64,000 bases of DNA from Clostridiales bacterium FE2011 (GTDB lineage Bacteria; Bacillota; Clostridia; Christensenellales; Aristaeellaceae), in NCBI GenBank assembly GCA_017569305.1, contig CP069418.1, positions 496,001-560,000 of the forward strand, in the 5' to 3' direction. Positions within the stretch are counted from its first letter, which is position 1, and each line of letters starts with the position of its first letter. The position numbers and the translations under genes are program-made. This document shows positions 16,031 to 24,150 of the stretch, one piece after another. Below the pieces are notes generated by a model. That model saw only the letters and a list, made by a program, of their open reading frames with translations, ran no database searches and was not told the origin of the DNA.

Positions 16031-17013
16031 GCTTCTTCTCCCCCTTTCCCGTATTCTTTTTCCACCTGCTGTGCAATCTCCATCAGGCGGCGCAGCCGAT
16101 GGTTCACGCCGCTCTTGCCCACCGGCGGATCCATCATTTCTCCCAGTTCCTGCAGGCTCATATCCGGGTTTTCCACCCGGAGTCTCGCCACTTCCCGCAG
16201 GGCCGGAGGCAGGGTAAACAGGCCGCGGGCAAGTGAGATCCGGCGGATGGCTTCCGCCTGTTTCTGGCCCGCGTCCAGCATTTTTTCACTGTTATGTTCA
16301 TCGCAGTTGGCAGCCCGCGTCGCTGCGGCCCGCAGCTGCTTGTTGATCCGGATATTTTCCATTTCCAGCACGCTGCTGCCGGCGCCCATGACAGCCAGCA
16401 TATCGGAGATCTGCTGGGCGTCCTTCAGGTAAATGATCCGCTGGCCTTTCCGCAGGTAGCTGTGATAAGGCAGCTCGCATTTCTCCAGCAGCTTCTCCAG
16501 CGTATCCGCCAGCCGGTCATCCGCCTTCCACTCAAAATGATACCCTTTTTCCGGATTGGTCATCGTTCCGGCGCCGAGATATGCTCCGCGCAGGAAAGCC
16601 CGGCGGCAGCACTGGCGCGTCATGGGATGGCGCGGAACGGTATGTTTCAGGTGGAGCTGGCCGTTCTCGTCTTCCTCTGCCATATGCAGGGCGTTCAACA
16701 AGGCCCGCGTATCATCCGTTCCCAGGGTCAGCACACAGCTCCGGCGGCCGCCCAGCTGGCTCGTCTGGACAAAATGAAGCTTGGGTGCGGCCCCCAGGCG
16801 CATTTTCAGAAGCTGAAAAAGCCGTCGTGCCGTACCTGCGTTATCCAGCCGGTAACTGACGGAGATCCAGCCGCCGCCCCGGAAGGACAGGTGGCCGGAG
16901 GTCTGGGTCAGGGCGGAAATCTCGCTGAGCATGCAGCAGGACTTCCCCAGGGGGAGCCGGATCAGCTCCTCCTTTACCCCGGCGGAAAAGCTCCGCGTGT
17001 CCGAAGTGCGCAT
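16027..17013 (-). CDS. whiA: Sporulation/cell-division regulator WhiA
   Basis: A DNA-binding protein with an N-terminal LAGLIDADG-like homing-endonuclease fold (residues 1-215: SFSAGVKEELIRLP, RAFLRGAYLGAGTMTNPEKGYH, then KDAQQISDMLAVMGA) and a C-terminal helix-turn-helix (about 240-320: REVARLRVENPDMSLQELGE, GKSGVNHRLRRL). Length 328 is usual. In Firmicutes WhiA affects division and chromosome segregation. AGGAGG precedes the ATG, which overlaps the rapZ stop (TAATG). The usual yvcK/glmR gene between rapZ and whiA is missing. Confidence 0.97.
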   Translation of the reverse strand: MRTSDTRSFSAGVKEELIRLPLGKSCCMLSEISALTQTSGHLSFRGGGWISVSYRLDNAGTARRLFQLLKMRLGAAPKLHFVQTSQLGGRRSCVLTLGTDDTRALLNALHMAEEDENGQLHLKHTVPRHPMTRQCCRRAFLRGAYLGAGTMTNPEKGYHFEWKADDRLADTLEKLLEKCELPYHSYLRKGQRIIYLKDAQQISDMLAVMGAGSSVLEMENIRINKQLRAAATRAANCDEHNSEKMLDAGQKQAEAIRRISLARGLFTLPPALREVARLRVENPDMSLQELGEMMDPPVGKSGVNHRLRRLMEIAQQVEKEYGKGGEEA

Positions 17014-17915
17014 TATTCCTCCTCAACCGGCGTTGTCCAGCGTGCCTGCTCCAGCAACAGGTCCCTGTGGTTGATTTCCGTCGGCAGTCCCTGCTCCCGC
17101 AGATACTGTCCCAGGGCTTCGGCTATGGCGACAGAGCGGTGGGCTCCGCCGGTGCAGCCGATGGCGATCACCAGCCGGCGCTTACCTTCTTCCCGGTAAT
17201 GGGGAATCAGGAAATCCAGCAGTTCCGTATACCGGCGCATAAACTCCTGCGTGGTGGGATGATCCATCACGAAGCTGCGCACATCTTCATCCAGGCCGCA
17301 ATGCCTGCACAGGTTTTCAATATAGAAAGGATTCGGCAGGAAGCGGACGTCCGCCACCAGGTCAGCCTGCCGCGGCAGGCCTCTTTTGAAACCGAAGCTG
17401 AGGATTTCCGCCCGGATCGGCGGTTCCGTATCGGACAGATCGCCCAGGGCCTTGTCCAGCGCCTTCTTCATGGCCAGGGAAGTCATATTCGTGGTATCAA
17501 TCACGTAGCCGGCGGTTTCCCGCAGCGGCTGCAGGCGGGTGCGTTCCTCCACGATGGCCTCGATCAGGGTCAGGCCTTCCTGGCACAGGGGGTGTTCCCG
17601 TCTCGTCTCCTTGTAGCGGTCCAGCAGCGTCTCGTCGCTGGCCTCCATAAAGATCAGCTCAATCTGATGACCCATCTGGCGCAGTTCCCGGATCATTTTC
17701 GCCACGGCGTTGGCGTCAAAAAACTCACCGCTGCGCACGTCCACAGCGATCGTCACCGTCTGGTGCTTCACCGGGGTTGTGTCAAAGGCTTCGATCAGTT
17801 TCGGAAGCATCATCGGCGGCATGTTGTCCATGCAGAAGCTTCCCTTATCCTCCAGATAGCGGACGCAGGCCGTCTTGCCCGCTCCGCTCTGGCCTGTGAC
17901 GATGATATATCTCAT
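17013..17915 (-). CDS. rapZ: RapZ/YvcJ family nucleotide-binding protein
   Basis: A P-loop ATPase/GTPase with Walker A GQSGAGKT (8-15) and the C-terminal RapZ domain carrying IAIGCTGGAHRSVAIAEAL. Its family links cell-wall amino-sugar supply to other functions: in E. coli it adapts RNase E to GlmZ sRNA, while the Firmicutes orthologue YvcJ has a less defined role in competence and envelope physiology. Length 300 is slightly above typical (about 290). It overlaps murB upstream by four bases and whiA downstream by one, forming a tight operon. Confidence 0.96.
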   Translation of the reverse strand: MRYIIVTGQSGAGKTACVRYLEDKGSFCMDNMPPMMLPKLIEAFDTTPVKHQTVTIAVDVRSGEFFDANAVAKMIRELRQMGHQIELIFMEASDETLLDRYKETRREHPLCQEGLTLIEAIVEERTRLQPLRETAGYVIDTTNMTSLAMKKALDKALGDLSDTEPPIRAEILSFGFKRGLPRQADLVADVRFLPNPFYIENLCRHCGLDEDVRSFVMDHPTTQEFMRRYTELLDFLIPHYREEGKRRLVIAIGCTGGAHRSVAIAEALGQYLREQGLPTEINHRDLLLEQARWTTPVEEE

Positions 17916-18790
17916 AAATCTGTACCGATTATCCTGATCTCCGGCTCCAGCCGGACACCAGCCCTTTCTTCCACTATATCCTGCACCTTTTGCATCAGAT
18001 TCAGGAAATCCTTGCTGCTTTTACCGGTATTCACCAGGAAGCCGGCATGTTTCTCGCTCACCCGTGCCCCGCCGATGCTGTATCCCTTCAGGCCGCACTG
18101 ATCAATCAGTGCGGAAGCGTAATATCCTTCAGGGCGTTTGAATGTGCTGCCGGCGCTGGGCAGGTCCAGCGGTTGTTTTTCAGCGCGTTTCGCGTTCAGC
18201 TCAGACATCCTCGCGCGGATCACAGCCGGATCACCGGGTTCCAGTTCAAAAACGGCTTCCGTAACGATAAAGCCTTTTTCCATTACAACAGAATGACGAT
18301 AGCCGAAGTCCATTTCTTCCCGGCTCAGGCAGATCTTCCTGCCGTCCGGATAAATACCGTGTACTTCCTTTACTACCTGCACAATCTCTCCGCAATATGC
18401 GCCGGCGTTCATAGTCACGCCGCCGCCCACGGTACCGGGAATCCCGGAAGCAAATTCCAGTCCCCGCAGTCCGGCTTCCGCTGCTTCCATCGCCACAGTG
18501 CCCAGCATTGCACCGGCCTGTGCGCGGATGATGTTGCCCTCCCGGGTAATCTGGCGCATGTTCTTTCCAATACAGATCACCAGGCCGCGGATACCGCCGT
18601 CCCGCACCAGCAGATTGCTCCCGTGTCCGATCACTGTCACCGGGACGTTGTTTGCGCAGGCCTCGGCAAACAAAGCGGCAATCTCTTCCTCGTCATGGGG
18701 GAAAACCATATAATCTGCCGGCCCGCCGAGCTTCAGCGTCGTGTGCGCACTCATCGGCTCATTCACCAGTGCGTTGAACTTCTCGAACAT
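17912..18790 (-). CDS. murB: UDP-N-acetylenolpyruvoylglucosamine reductase
   Basis: A FAD and NADPH-dependent enzyme that makes UDP-MurNAc, the second committed step of peptidoglycan precursor synthesis in the cytoplasm. Seen are the opening NEPMSAHTTLKLGGPADYMV, the FAD-binding GHGSNLLVRDGGIRG, ASGIPGTVGGGVTMNAGAYG-like residues (ending NAGAYCGE), the catalytic region PSAGSTFKRPEG, and the C-terminal GARVSEKHAGFLVNTG. It is the type II (Bacillus-like) form by length (292). A good ribosome site (AAGGAG) precedes it. First gene of the operon murB-rapZ-whiA-membrane protein. Confidence 0.97.
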   Translation of the reverse strand: MFEKFNALVNEPMSAHTTLKLGGPADYMVFPHDEEEIAALFAEACANNVPVTVIGHGSNLLVRDGGIRGLVICIGKNMRQITREGNIIRAQAGAMLGTVAMEAAEAGLRGLEFASGIPGTVGGGVTMNAGAYCGEIVQVVKEVHGIYPDGRKICLSREEMDFGYRHSVVMEKGFIVTEAVFELEPGDPAVIRARMSELNAKRAEKQPLDLPSAGSTFKRPEGYYASALIDQCGLKGYSIGGARVSEKHAGFLVNTGKSSKDFLNLMQKVQDIVEERAGVRLEPEIRIIGTDL

Positions 18791-18914
18791 GTATCCCGCT
18801 CCTTCATTGCCCTTTCAGCAACAGTAATCTCTGTAAATATGCTTTCTGATCAAAGAATCAGGAAATAAATTTAACGTATTATTATACCGTTTTTATCCCT
18901 TTCTCTGCAACTTA

Positions 18915-18952
18915 TTGACAAAATTGTTTTTTTGCTGTAATTTGTATACAAA
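18915..18952 (+). promoter_or_regulatory. Promoter and palindromic operator of the GntR gene
   Basis: TTGACA (18915-18920), a 17-base spacer and TAATTT (18938-18943) form a sigma-A promoter. The perfect palindrome TTTGTATACAAA (18941-18952) overlaps the -10 and start region, and matches the TTGTATACAA operators typical of FCD-type GntR repressors. This predicts autorepression. Confidence 0.7.
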
Positions 18953-18994
18953 GTGCAGAAAAAATTCTGTACTTATTGATGAGGAGGAAAGAGC

Positions 18995-19681
18995 ATGTCC
19001 CTGTCATTCCAGCCTATGATGGAAAGCCGGCCCATTCGGGAAATCGCTTACGAAGTGCTGAAAAAGGCCATTATTACCGGTGAAATTCCTGCCGGTGAAC
19101 GGATCGTCGAAACAGATTACGCCGATCGTCTTCACATTTCCCGCACGCCGCTGAGAGAAGCCCTGCGGAAGCTGGAACGGGACGGTCTCGTAGAATACGT
19201 CATGCGCCGGGGCGTTATCGTGCACGCCTTTACCGCTGATGACGTGGAGCAGATCTACACCATCCGCAACAGTCTGGAAATGCTGACGCTGCCGGACATC
19301 ATTGCCAACGCGACGGCGGAAGACATCGCCGAGCTGCGGGAAATGCTTGCCAGGATGGATGAGCTGGATGCGAAGAACGATGTGGAGAACCTCTCCCCCA
19401 TCGCCCGTGACTTCCATACCCGGCTGACCTCCATTTCCGGAAAGAACCGCATCCTGCGGGTCATTGAAGGCCAGGATGAATACATCCGCCGCTTTTCCGC
19501 CATGGCCATCCGTCAGGAGGACCGCCGGTCCGACGCCAATGCGGAGCATCACAAGCTGGTGGACCTGGTGGAACAGAAGGATCTGCCCGCTTTCGAAACC
19601 CTGATGAAGCATCACATTGAGCGCAGTAAGGAATGCTGCCTCACCGCCCTGGCTGCCAGGAAGCAGAACCGGGAACTGTAA
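18995..19681 (+). CDS. GntR-family (FadR/FCD) transcriptional regulator
   Basis: Residues 10-75 form a winged helix of the GntR class (PIREIAYEVLKKAIITGEIP, then LHISRTPLREALRKLERDGLV). Residues 85-215 form the helical FCD ligand-binding domain with metal-ligand-type residues (RDFHTRL, HHKLVDLV, HHIERS). Such proteins usually sense small organic acids or sugars. AGGAGG precedes the ATG. A GTATAC palindrome lies in the promoter, so it likely represses itself. The next gene, secG, has its own promoter and a terminator-like hairpin in front, so no neighbouring target pathway is evident. Confidence 0.93.
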   Translation: MSLSFQPMMESRPIREIAYEVLKKAIITGEIPAGERIVETDYADRLHISRTPLREALRKLERDGLVEYVMRRGVIVHAFTADDVEQIYTIRNSLEMLTLPDIIANATAEDIAELREMLARMDELDAKNDVENLSPIARDFHTRLTSISGKNRILRVIEGQDEYIRRFSAMAIRQEDRRSDANAEHHKLVDLVEQKDLPAFETLMKHHIERSKECCLTALAARKQNREL

Positions 19682-19682
19682 T

Positions 19683-19786
19683 AATTCAGAATTAAGAATT
19701 CAGAGTTCAGAATTGTATTTGGTTTTTCCATCACATAGGAAAACACACATCATTATGAATTATGAATTATGAATTGTGAATTTGAA
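19683..19786. repeat. Two heptamer arrays, AATTCAG and ATTATGA types
   Basis: Units AATTCAG, AATTAAG, AATTCAG and AGTTCAG (19683-19710) start right after the GntR stop codon. A second array of three perfect ATTATGA units, then ATTGTGA and ATTTGAA, runs 19752-19786. Confidence 0.85.
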
Positions 19787-19819
19787 AAAACTGAATTCCA
19801 TGAGAATTCAGTTTTTCAA
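19782..19819. terminator. AT-rich hairpin between the GntR gene and secG
   Basis: TTGAAAAAACTGAATTC pairs with GAATTCAGTTTTTCAA (one extra A) around a 5-base loop, giving a stem whose 3' arm carries the T run. It probably terminates the GntR transcript just before the secG promoter. Confidence 0.65.
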
Positions 19820-19848
19820 TTGACATCGTTAATCCCTTATGTTATGAT
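19820..19848 (+). promoter_or_regulatory. Strong promoter of secG
   Basis: Consensus TTGACA (19820-19825), a 17-base spacer and TATGAT (19843-19848). Transcription would begin near 19855, giving a 28-base leader that carries AGGAGG. Confidence 0.88.
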
Positions 19849-19882
19849 ATGCGGGCTGATTTATCGAGGAGGTTTTGTTCTT

Positions 19883-20110
19883 ATGGCTACTGTTATTTCT
19901 ATCGTGCTGATCATCGCAGCGCTTTTTATGATCGTTTCCGTTCTTATGCAGTCTTCTGAAGAAGGCGGCATCAGCGCCATCACCGGCCAGTCCAACAGCT
20001 ATCTCAGCAAGTCCAAGGCCAAGACCTTCGAGGCCAAGCTTGCCCTGTGCACCAAGATCGCTGCCGCGGTTTTCGTTGTGCTGAGCCTGCTCATGCTGGT
20101 CATCAAGTAA
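19883..20110 (+). CDS. secG: Preprotein translocase subunit SecG
   Basis: A 75-residue accessory subunit of the SecYEG channel. Two transmembrane helices (residues 3-25 and 50-74) flank a cytoplasmic loop with the family pattern LMQSSEEGGISAITGQ (SecG usually shows LLQ...GGL...FGG). The start at MATVIS is set by AGGAGG 10 bases upstream and by the promoter at 19820; a longer in-frame start near 19769 would lie before the promoter. A strong terminator follows. SmpB and RNase R, frequent neighbours of secG, are absent. Confidence 0.92.
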   Translation: MATVISIVLIIAALFMIVSVLMQSSEEGGISAITGQSNSYLSKSKAKTFEAKLALCTKIAAAVFVVLSLLMLVIK

Positions 20111-20124
20111 TTCAATCGATATTT

Positions 20125-20160
20125 AAACGGCTGCTTCCGTGGAAGCAGCCGTTTTCTTTT
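20125..20160. terminator. Terminator shared by convergent secG and the 80-residue gene
   Basis: AAACGGCTGCTTCC and GGAAGCAGCCGTTT form a 14-bp stem with a GT loop, followed by TCTTTT on the plus strand and A/T-rich DNA on the other. Confidence 0.92.
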
Positions 20161-20401
20161 ACTCTTCAATTCCGTTAATCTTGAACCGGAGCCTTCTGGG
20201 CTCGATTCCCAGCTTTTCTCCCAGTTCAAACATTTCCTGCATCAGCTTTGCCTTGGCTACCCGCTCGGTCACCTCGCCGGAGGAAACGCTCACCTGCAGG
20301 TTCGGATAGTCCGGATGAAGGCAGATCAGCATGTACATTGCCGGATCCTGGGTACGGTCCACGTGCCAGCGGATCCGGATCAGGTCTTTTTCTTCCGTCA
20401 T
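20159..20401 (-). CDS. Conserved-looking small protein of unknown function
   Basis: An 80-residue soluble protein. The start at MTEEKDLIRIRW is chosen because its ATG overlaps the stop of the upstream AlaX-like gene (ATGA), a sign of coupled translation. It opens with strands (IRIRWHVDRTQDP, MYMLICLHPDYPNLQV) and ends with a charged helix (AKAKLMQEMFELGEKLGIEP, then RRLRFKING). The tail superficially recalls the end of MvhD-type hydrogenase iron-sulfur subunits, but there are no cysteine clusters. Function unknown; co-expression with the tRNA-editing protein is likely. Confidence 0.65.
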   Translation of the reverse strand: MTEEKDLIRIRWHVDRTQDPAMYMLICLHPDYPNLQVSVSSGEVTERVAKAKLMQEMFELGEKLGIEPRRLRFKINGIEE

Positions 20402-21594
20402 TTGCTGATTCCCTCCGTCATCAGGATCTTCCGGGCCACGGATACACACTCCGGAATTCCCGCGCCGCTGGCCATATCCGGCCTGCCGCCGCCCCGGGCG
20501 ACCCGCTTGATCAGGTCATTCATATCAATCTTCACGTCCGCAGACCGGGCAAAGGTCAGCCGTTCTCCGGCGCACAGGAGCAGGGCCCTGCCCTTGGCGG
20601 AAATATACTCAGATACCGCCGCTGTCACGGCCCTTCCGTCAGTCTCCGGCATGGTCAGCACGCACAGCGTCACGCCCGGCAGGTCTTCCGTATTTCCGGC
20701 TTCCGTCATGGATGCCAGGATCTCCCTGGTCTCCAGCCGGTTGGCCCGTTTTTCCGCTTCTGACAGCCTGTATTTCAGGTCGCTGGCCGCTGAGGACAGC
20801 TTGTCCACCGGGCAGCTCAGTGCCGCACCGGCCTTGTCGGCATAGCGCATATAGGTCTGAAACAGGCTCACCGCGCGGCCGCCGCACACGAAAGCCACCC
20901 GGACTTTTCCTTTGGCCGGAATAGCGGAAAGAATCTTGATCAGTCCGATTCTTCCGGTAGAGGAAGGATGAGTACCGCCGCAGGCGACCATTTCAAAATC
21001 CCCCATGGCCACAATCCGTACATGCTCCGTTACTGTGGGCGCTTTGCGCAGCGGCAGGCGCTTCAGTTCATCCTCATCCGGGAACCAGCAGCGGATCGGC
21101 GCGTCCATCCGGATGCGTTCGTTCACCGTGTTTTCCAGCATGAGGATTTCTTCCTCTGTCAGATGGGTCCGGCCTTCCGGCAGGGAAACGTCAATGGTGG
21201 ATTCCGTCTGGCCCAGGTGCAGGCCAATCGTCGTCCCCTCAAGCTTTTCCCAGATGGCGCCGGCCAGCATATGCTCGCCGCCATGCTGTTCCATATGATC
21301 CGTACGCCGTGCGCCGTCTATTTTTCCGCGCACCGCAGTACCCACGGGGATTTCCTTGTCCACTGTGTGAACGACTTCCCCGTCGGCGTCCACTTCCACG
21401 TCCGTGACTTTCGCGGTCACCTTGCCGAAGGTCAGCGTACCGGTATCATAGGGCTGCCCGCCTGAAGTCGGATAGAAAGCGCTCCGGTCCAGGGTAATTA
21501 CCCATTCTCCCGGCCGCGTCCCATTCTTTATCGACGTGACTTTCCCCTCAAATTCCCACAGGTATGCGTCGTCGTAATACAGTCTTTCCGTCAT
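20398..21594 (-). CDS. AlaX-type alanyl-tRNA editing protein with DHHA1 domain
   Basis: A free-standing relative of the alanyl-tRNA synthetase editing half, expected to deacylate Ser- or Gly-tRNA-Ala. Residues 1-85 match the synthetase beta-barrel (SAFYPTSGGQPYDTGTL). The zinc site is intact: H104 and H108 (QHGGEHML), C205 and H209 (ACGGTH). Residues about 250-398 form a DHHA1 oligonucleotide-binding domain ending RGGGRPDMASGAG. There is no aminoacylation domain. The frame opens with TTG at 21600, but the ATG two codons later is the likely start; its ribosome site is weak. The 80-residue gene is coupled downstream. Confidence 0.9.
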   Translation of the reverse strand: MTERLYYDDAYLWEFEGKVTSIKNGTRPGEWVITLDRSAFYPTSGGQPYDTGTLTFGKVTAKVTDVEVDADGEVVHTVDKEIPVGTAVRGKIDGARRTDHMEQHGGEHMLAGAIWEKLEGTTIGLHLGQTESTIDVSLPEGRTHLTEEEILMLENTVNERIRMDAPIRCWFPDEDELKRLPLRKAPTVTEHVRIVAMGDFEMVACGGTHPSSTGRIGLIKILSAIPAKGKVRVAFVCGGRAVSLFQTYMRYADKAGAALSCPVDKLSSAASDLKYRLSEAEKRANRLETREILASMTEAGNTEDLPGVTLCVLTMPETDGRAVTAAVSEYISAKGRALLLCAGERLTFARSADVKIDMNDLIKRVARGGGRPDMASGAGIPECVSVARKILMTEGISK

Positions 21595-21637
21595 TATCAA
21601 TCGCTAGCAGGCAGTCTGGAGGATATACATCCCACTT

Positions 21638-21658
21638 CCTACCTCCTACCTCCTACCT
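21638..21658. repeat. Heptamer array, CCTACCT type
   Basis: Three perfect CCTACCT units, preceded by a degenerate one (CCCACTT), end three bases before the fumC stop codon. Confidence 0.8.
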
Positions 21659-21661
21659 CAT

Positions 21662-23035
21662 TCAAACCATTTCTTCCGGATGATATGCCGCGTCAAACTC
21701 TTCTTCCGTCAGGAAACCGAGTTTAACGCACGCTTCACGCAGGCTCAGCCCTTCCCGGTGCGCTGTCTGCGCGGTCTTCGCCGCGTTCTCATAGCCGATC
21801 TTCGGAGACAGGGCTGTCACCAGCATCAGGGACCGCTCCACATTCTCCTGCATCTTTTCCCGGTTGGCCTGGATACCGCTGACGCAGCGTTCCCGGAAGG
21901 AATCCATACTCTCCGCCAGCAGCCGTGCGCTCTGCAGGAAGTTGTAGGCGCATACCGGCATGAATACGTTCAGTTCAAAGTTGCCCTGGCTGGCCGCAAT
22001 GCCGACTGTCACGTCATTGCCCATCACCTGTGCTGCCACCATGGTCACCTGCTCACACTGGGTAGGATTCACCTTGCCCGGCATGATGGAAGATCCCGGC
22101 TCATTCTCCGGAATCATAATCTCGCCCAGTCCCAGCCGCGGGCCGCTGGCCAGCCACCGGACATCATTGGCAATCTTCATCAGGTCCGCCGCCAGCGCCT
22201 TCAGCGCGCCGTGGGCAAACACCATTTCATCCTTGGATGTCAGGGCGTGGAACTTGTTCTCCGCTGTCACAAAGGGCAGTCCGGTTTCTTCCGCGATCTT
22301 CGTGGCGGAAAGGCTGTCAAAGCCCGCCGGGGCATTCAGTCCTGTTCCTACAGCTGTGCCGCCCAGGGCCAGTGAAAGCAGCGGTTTCTCCGCCAGCTTC
22401 AGCAGTTCCTCATCCTTTTCCAGGCTGGAACGCCAGCCGGAAATCTCCTGGGAGAACAGGATCGGCGTCGCGTCCTGCAGATGGGTGCGGCCGCACTTGA
22501 GCACGTTCGCGTTTTCCTTCTCCAGCCGGATCAGCTCATCCTTCAGCCGGGTCAGGGCCGCGCCTGTCCGTTCCATGGCTTCCGCCGCGGCAATATGCAT
22601 CGCCGTGGGGAAAGTATCGTTGGAGGACTGGCTCATATTCACGTCATCGTTGGGGTGCAGCAGCTTCTGCCCTGCGATCTCGTTTCCCCTGTTCGCGATG
22701 ACTTCATTCATGTTCATGTTGCTCTGGGTACCGGAGCCTGTCTGCCAGACCACCAGCGGGAAATGCCCGTCCAGTTTGCCGGCCAGGATCTCCTCAGCCG
22801 CCTGCCGGATCGCATCGCACTTTTCCGCCGTCATTTTTGCCGGCTTCAGTTCCCGGTTTGCCAGTGCCGCTGCCTTTTTCAGCACGGCAAAAGCCCGGAT
22901 AATTTCCTCCGGCATGTTTTCCCGTCCGGCGCCGATCGGAAAATTGTTCCGGCTCCGCTCAGTCTGTGCTCCCCAGTACCGGTCCGCAGGAACGCGGACC
23001 TCACCCATGGAATCGTGTTCTGTTCTGTACGTCAT
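21662..23035 (-). CDS. fumC: Fumarate hydratase, class II
   Basis: Catalyses reversible hydration of fumarate to malate without an iron-sulfur cluster. The fumarase/aspartase superfamily signature [15 protein letters not shown] is complete, with the catalytic Ser in its loop. Substrate-binding motifs [14 protein letters not shown] and [13 protein letters not shown] distinguish fumarase from aspartase, together with the length (457) and the opening [20 protein letters not shown]. It is cytoplasmic, probably part of a reductive or partial TCA branch. It lies 20 bases after the SH3-domain gene on the same strand; the link may be only positional. Confidence 0.96.
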   Translation of the reverse strand: MTYRTEHDSMGEVRVPADRYWGAQTERSRNNFPIGAGRENMPEEIIRAFAVLKKAAALANRELKPAKMTAEKCDAIRQAAEEILAGKLDGHFPLVVWQTGSGTQSNMNMNEVIANRGNEIAGQKLLHPNDDVNMSQSSNDTFPTAMHIAAAEAMERTGAALTRLKDELIRLEKENANVLKCGRTHLQDATPILFSQEISGWRSSLEKDEELLKLAEKPLLSLALGGTAVGTGLNAPAGFDSLSATKIAEETGLPFVTAENKFHALTSKDEMVFAHGALKALAADLMKIANDVRWLASGPRLGLGEIMIPENEPGSSIMPGKVNPTQCEQVTMVAAQVMGNDVTVGIAASQGNFELNVFMPVCAYNFLQSARLLAESMDSFRERCVSGIQANREKMQENVERSLMLVTALSPKIGYENAAKTAQTAHREGLSLREACVKLGFLTEEEFDAAYHPEEMV

Positions 23036-23055
23036 GCTGTTCCTGTCCTTATCGT

Positions 23056-23979
23056 TTAATCCAGGTCTGTGATTTCATCGTTCGCCGTGTACTCCGAATG
23101 GCCGGATGAGATCCATCCCCATACGCCGTCCACCCAGATGTAATACCAGGTCTTCTCTGTGGAACCGATTTCCTCAGCGTAGCAGGGATAGCTTTCGCCT
23201 CCGTAGATCCGGGCCACCATGCTGGATTCCGGATCCGACCTTCTCCGCACGATCATGGCGTCGTCAGAATTGCCGTTAACGGTGATCATGCCGGTTTTTG
23301 CGGTGTTCCTCGGAGAAAGCGCCGGGAAACCCAGCTCTTCATTGCCGGTATAAACCTTGCCGTCGATCTTCAGTGCCGCCCAGTCACGATCGATAAAGCC
23401 GCGGGTCAGCCTGTCGTTCAGTTTTGTTTCCACATACCACCAGTTGCCGGTATAGGTATACTTGCCGAGTATGGTAATTTCCGTCCCCTTCTGCAGCGTC
23501 CCGAAAGGCGTGCTGTTGGAACGCGGGTTGTCCGTGATATCAATGCTTTGAGCCAGTTTCACAGGAATGCTGACAAGAGTCAGTTTGGAAATATTCGCCT
23601 TCAGGGGCTTGCAGTACTTCGGCGGAATATAGCCCACGCGGGCTCTCCCGTCCTTCAATTCGCAGCGGACCATCAGCCAGCTGTCCACATAGCCGCCCAC
23701 GCTGATTTCGATCTCCACGTTGCAGGCCGCTTTTCCGTCAGCCAGCCGGATGGAATCCTCCGAAGGGGCAGTATAGATGGGGCAGGAACCCTTGCCGATT
23801 CCGTTTTCCCGCACAAAGAATTTAAAATCCGGTACATTCAGCAGCGCTGCCACGGTTTCGGATTCCGCTGCCGGGCAGGAGGAACCCCCTTCTTCCGCCA
23901 GCACATTCCCGCAGGAAAACACCAGCATCAGCACCAGCACGATCGCGATCAGCCTGAAACACATTCCGTTATGCTTCAT
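23056..23979 (-). CDS. Secreted protein with bacterial SH3-like domains
   Basis: A signal peptide (residues 1-28, ending NVLA) precedes a mature protein of about 280 residues. Three stretches look like SH3b units: [28 protein letters not shown] pattern (about 90-125), [20 protein letters not shown] (about 160-190, then RGFIDRDW), and a C-terminal one ending [19 protein letters not shown]3b domains commonly bind peptidoglycan peptides. No hydrolase domain is present. The C-terminus (EITDLD) has no anchor. It is upstream of fumC. A run of hairpin repeats lies just upstream, between it and the M20 peptidase gene. Confidence 0.8.
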   Translation of the reverse strand: MKHNGMCFRLIAIVLVLMLVFSCGNVLAEEGGSSCPAAESETVAALLNVPDFKFFVRENGIGKGSCPIYTAPSEDSIRLADGKAACNVEIEISVGGYVDSWLMVRCELKDGRARVGYIPPKYCKPLKANISKLTLVSIPVKLAQSIDITDNPRSNSTPFGTLQKGTEITILGKYTYTGNWWYVETKLNDRLTRGFIDRDWAALKIDGKVYTGNEELGFPALSPRNTAKTGMITVNGNSDDAMIVRRRSDPESSMVARIYGGESYPCYAEEIGSTEKTWYYIWVDGVWGWISSGHSEYTANDEITDLD

Positions 23980-24059
23980 CTCTTTATTCCTCCTTGTATT
24001 TTCCCCGTCATATTACCATATTGCCCGGATACCTTGCAATCCGAATTAAAAGTAAATAC

Positions 24060-24150
24060 AACGTTTGCGAAGCAAACATTTCACATTGGCCGACGGCCGG
24101 TATTTCATATGGCGAAGCCATATTTCACAAATTCACAAAGTGTATTTATT
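24060..24150. repeat. Hairpin cluster spaced by ATTTCAC heptamers
   Basis: Three perfect small palindromes, GTTTGCGAAGCAAAC, GGCCGACGGCC and ATATGGCGAAGCCATAT, are each followed by ATTTCAC or ATTTCAT, then AAATTCAC. The cluster sits between two minus-strand genes and ends at the M20 peptidase stop codon. It encodes nothing evident. Confidence 0.8.

Noticed and set aside
19769..19882. A longer SecG start at 19769
   Set aside because: It falls in a heptamer array upstream of the TTGACA promoter. The ATG at 19883 has AGGAGG and gives the normal SecG length.
20159..20401. The 80-residue protein as an MvhD hydrogenase subunit
   Set aside because: Only the C-terminal helix looks alike, and there are no cysteine motifs or hydrogenase genes nearby.
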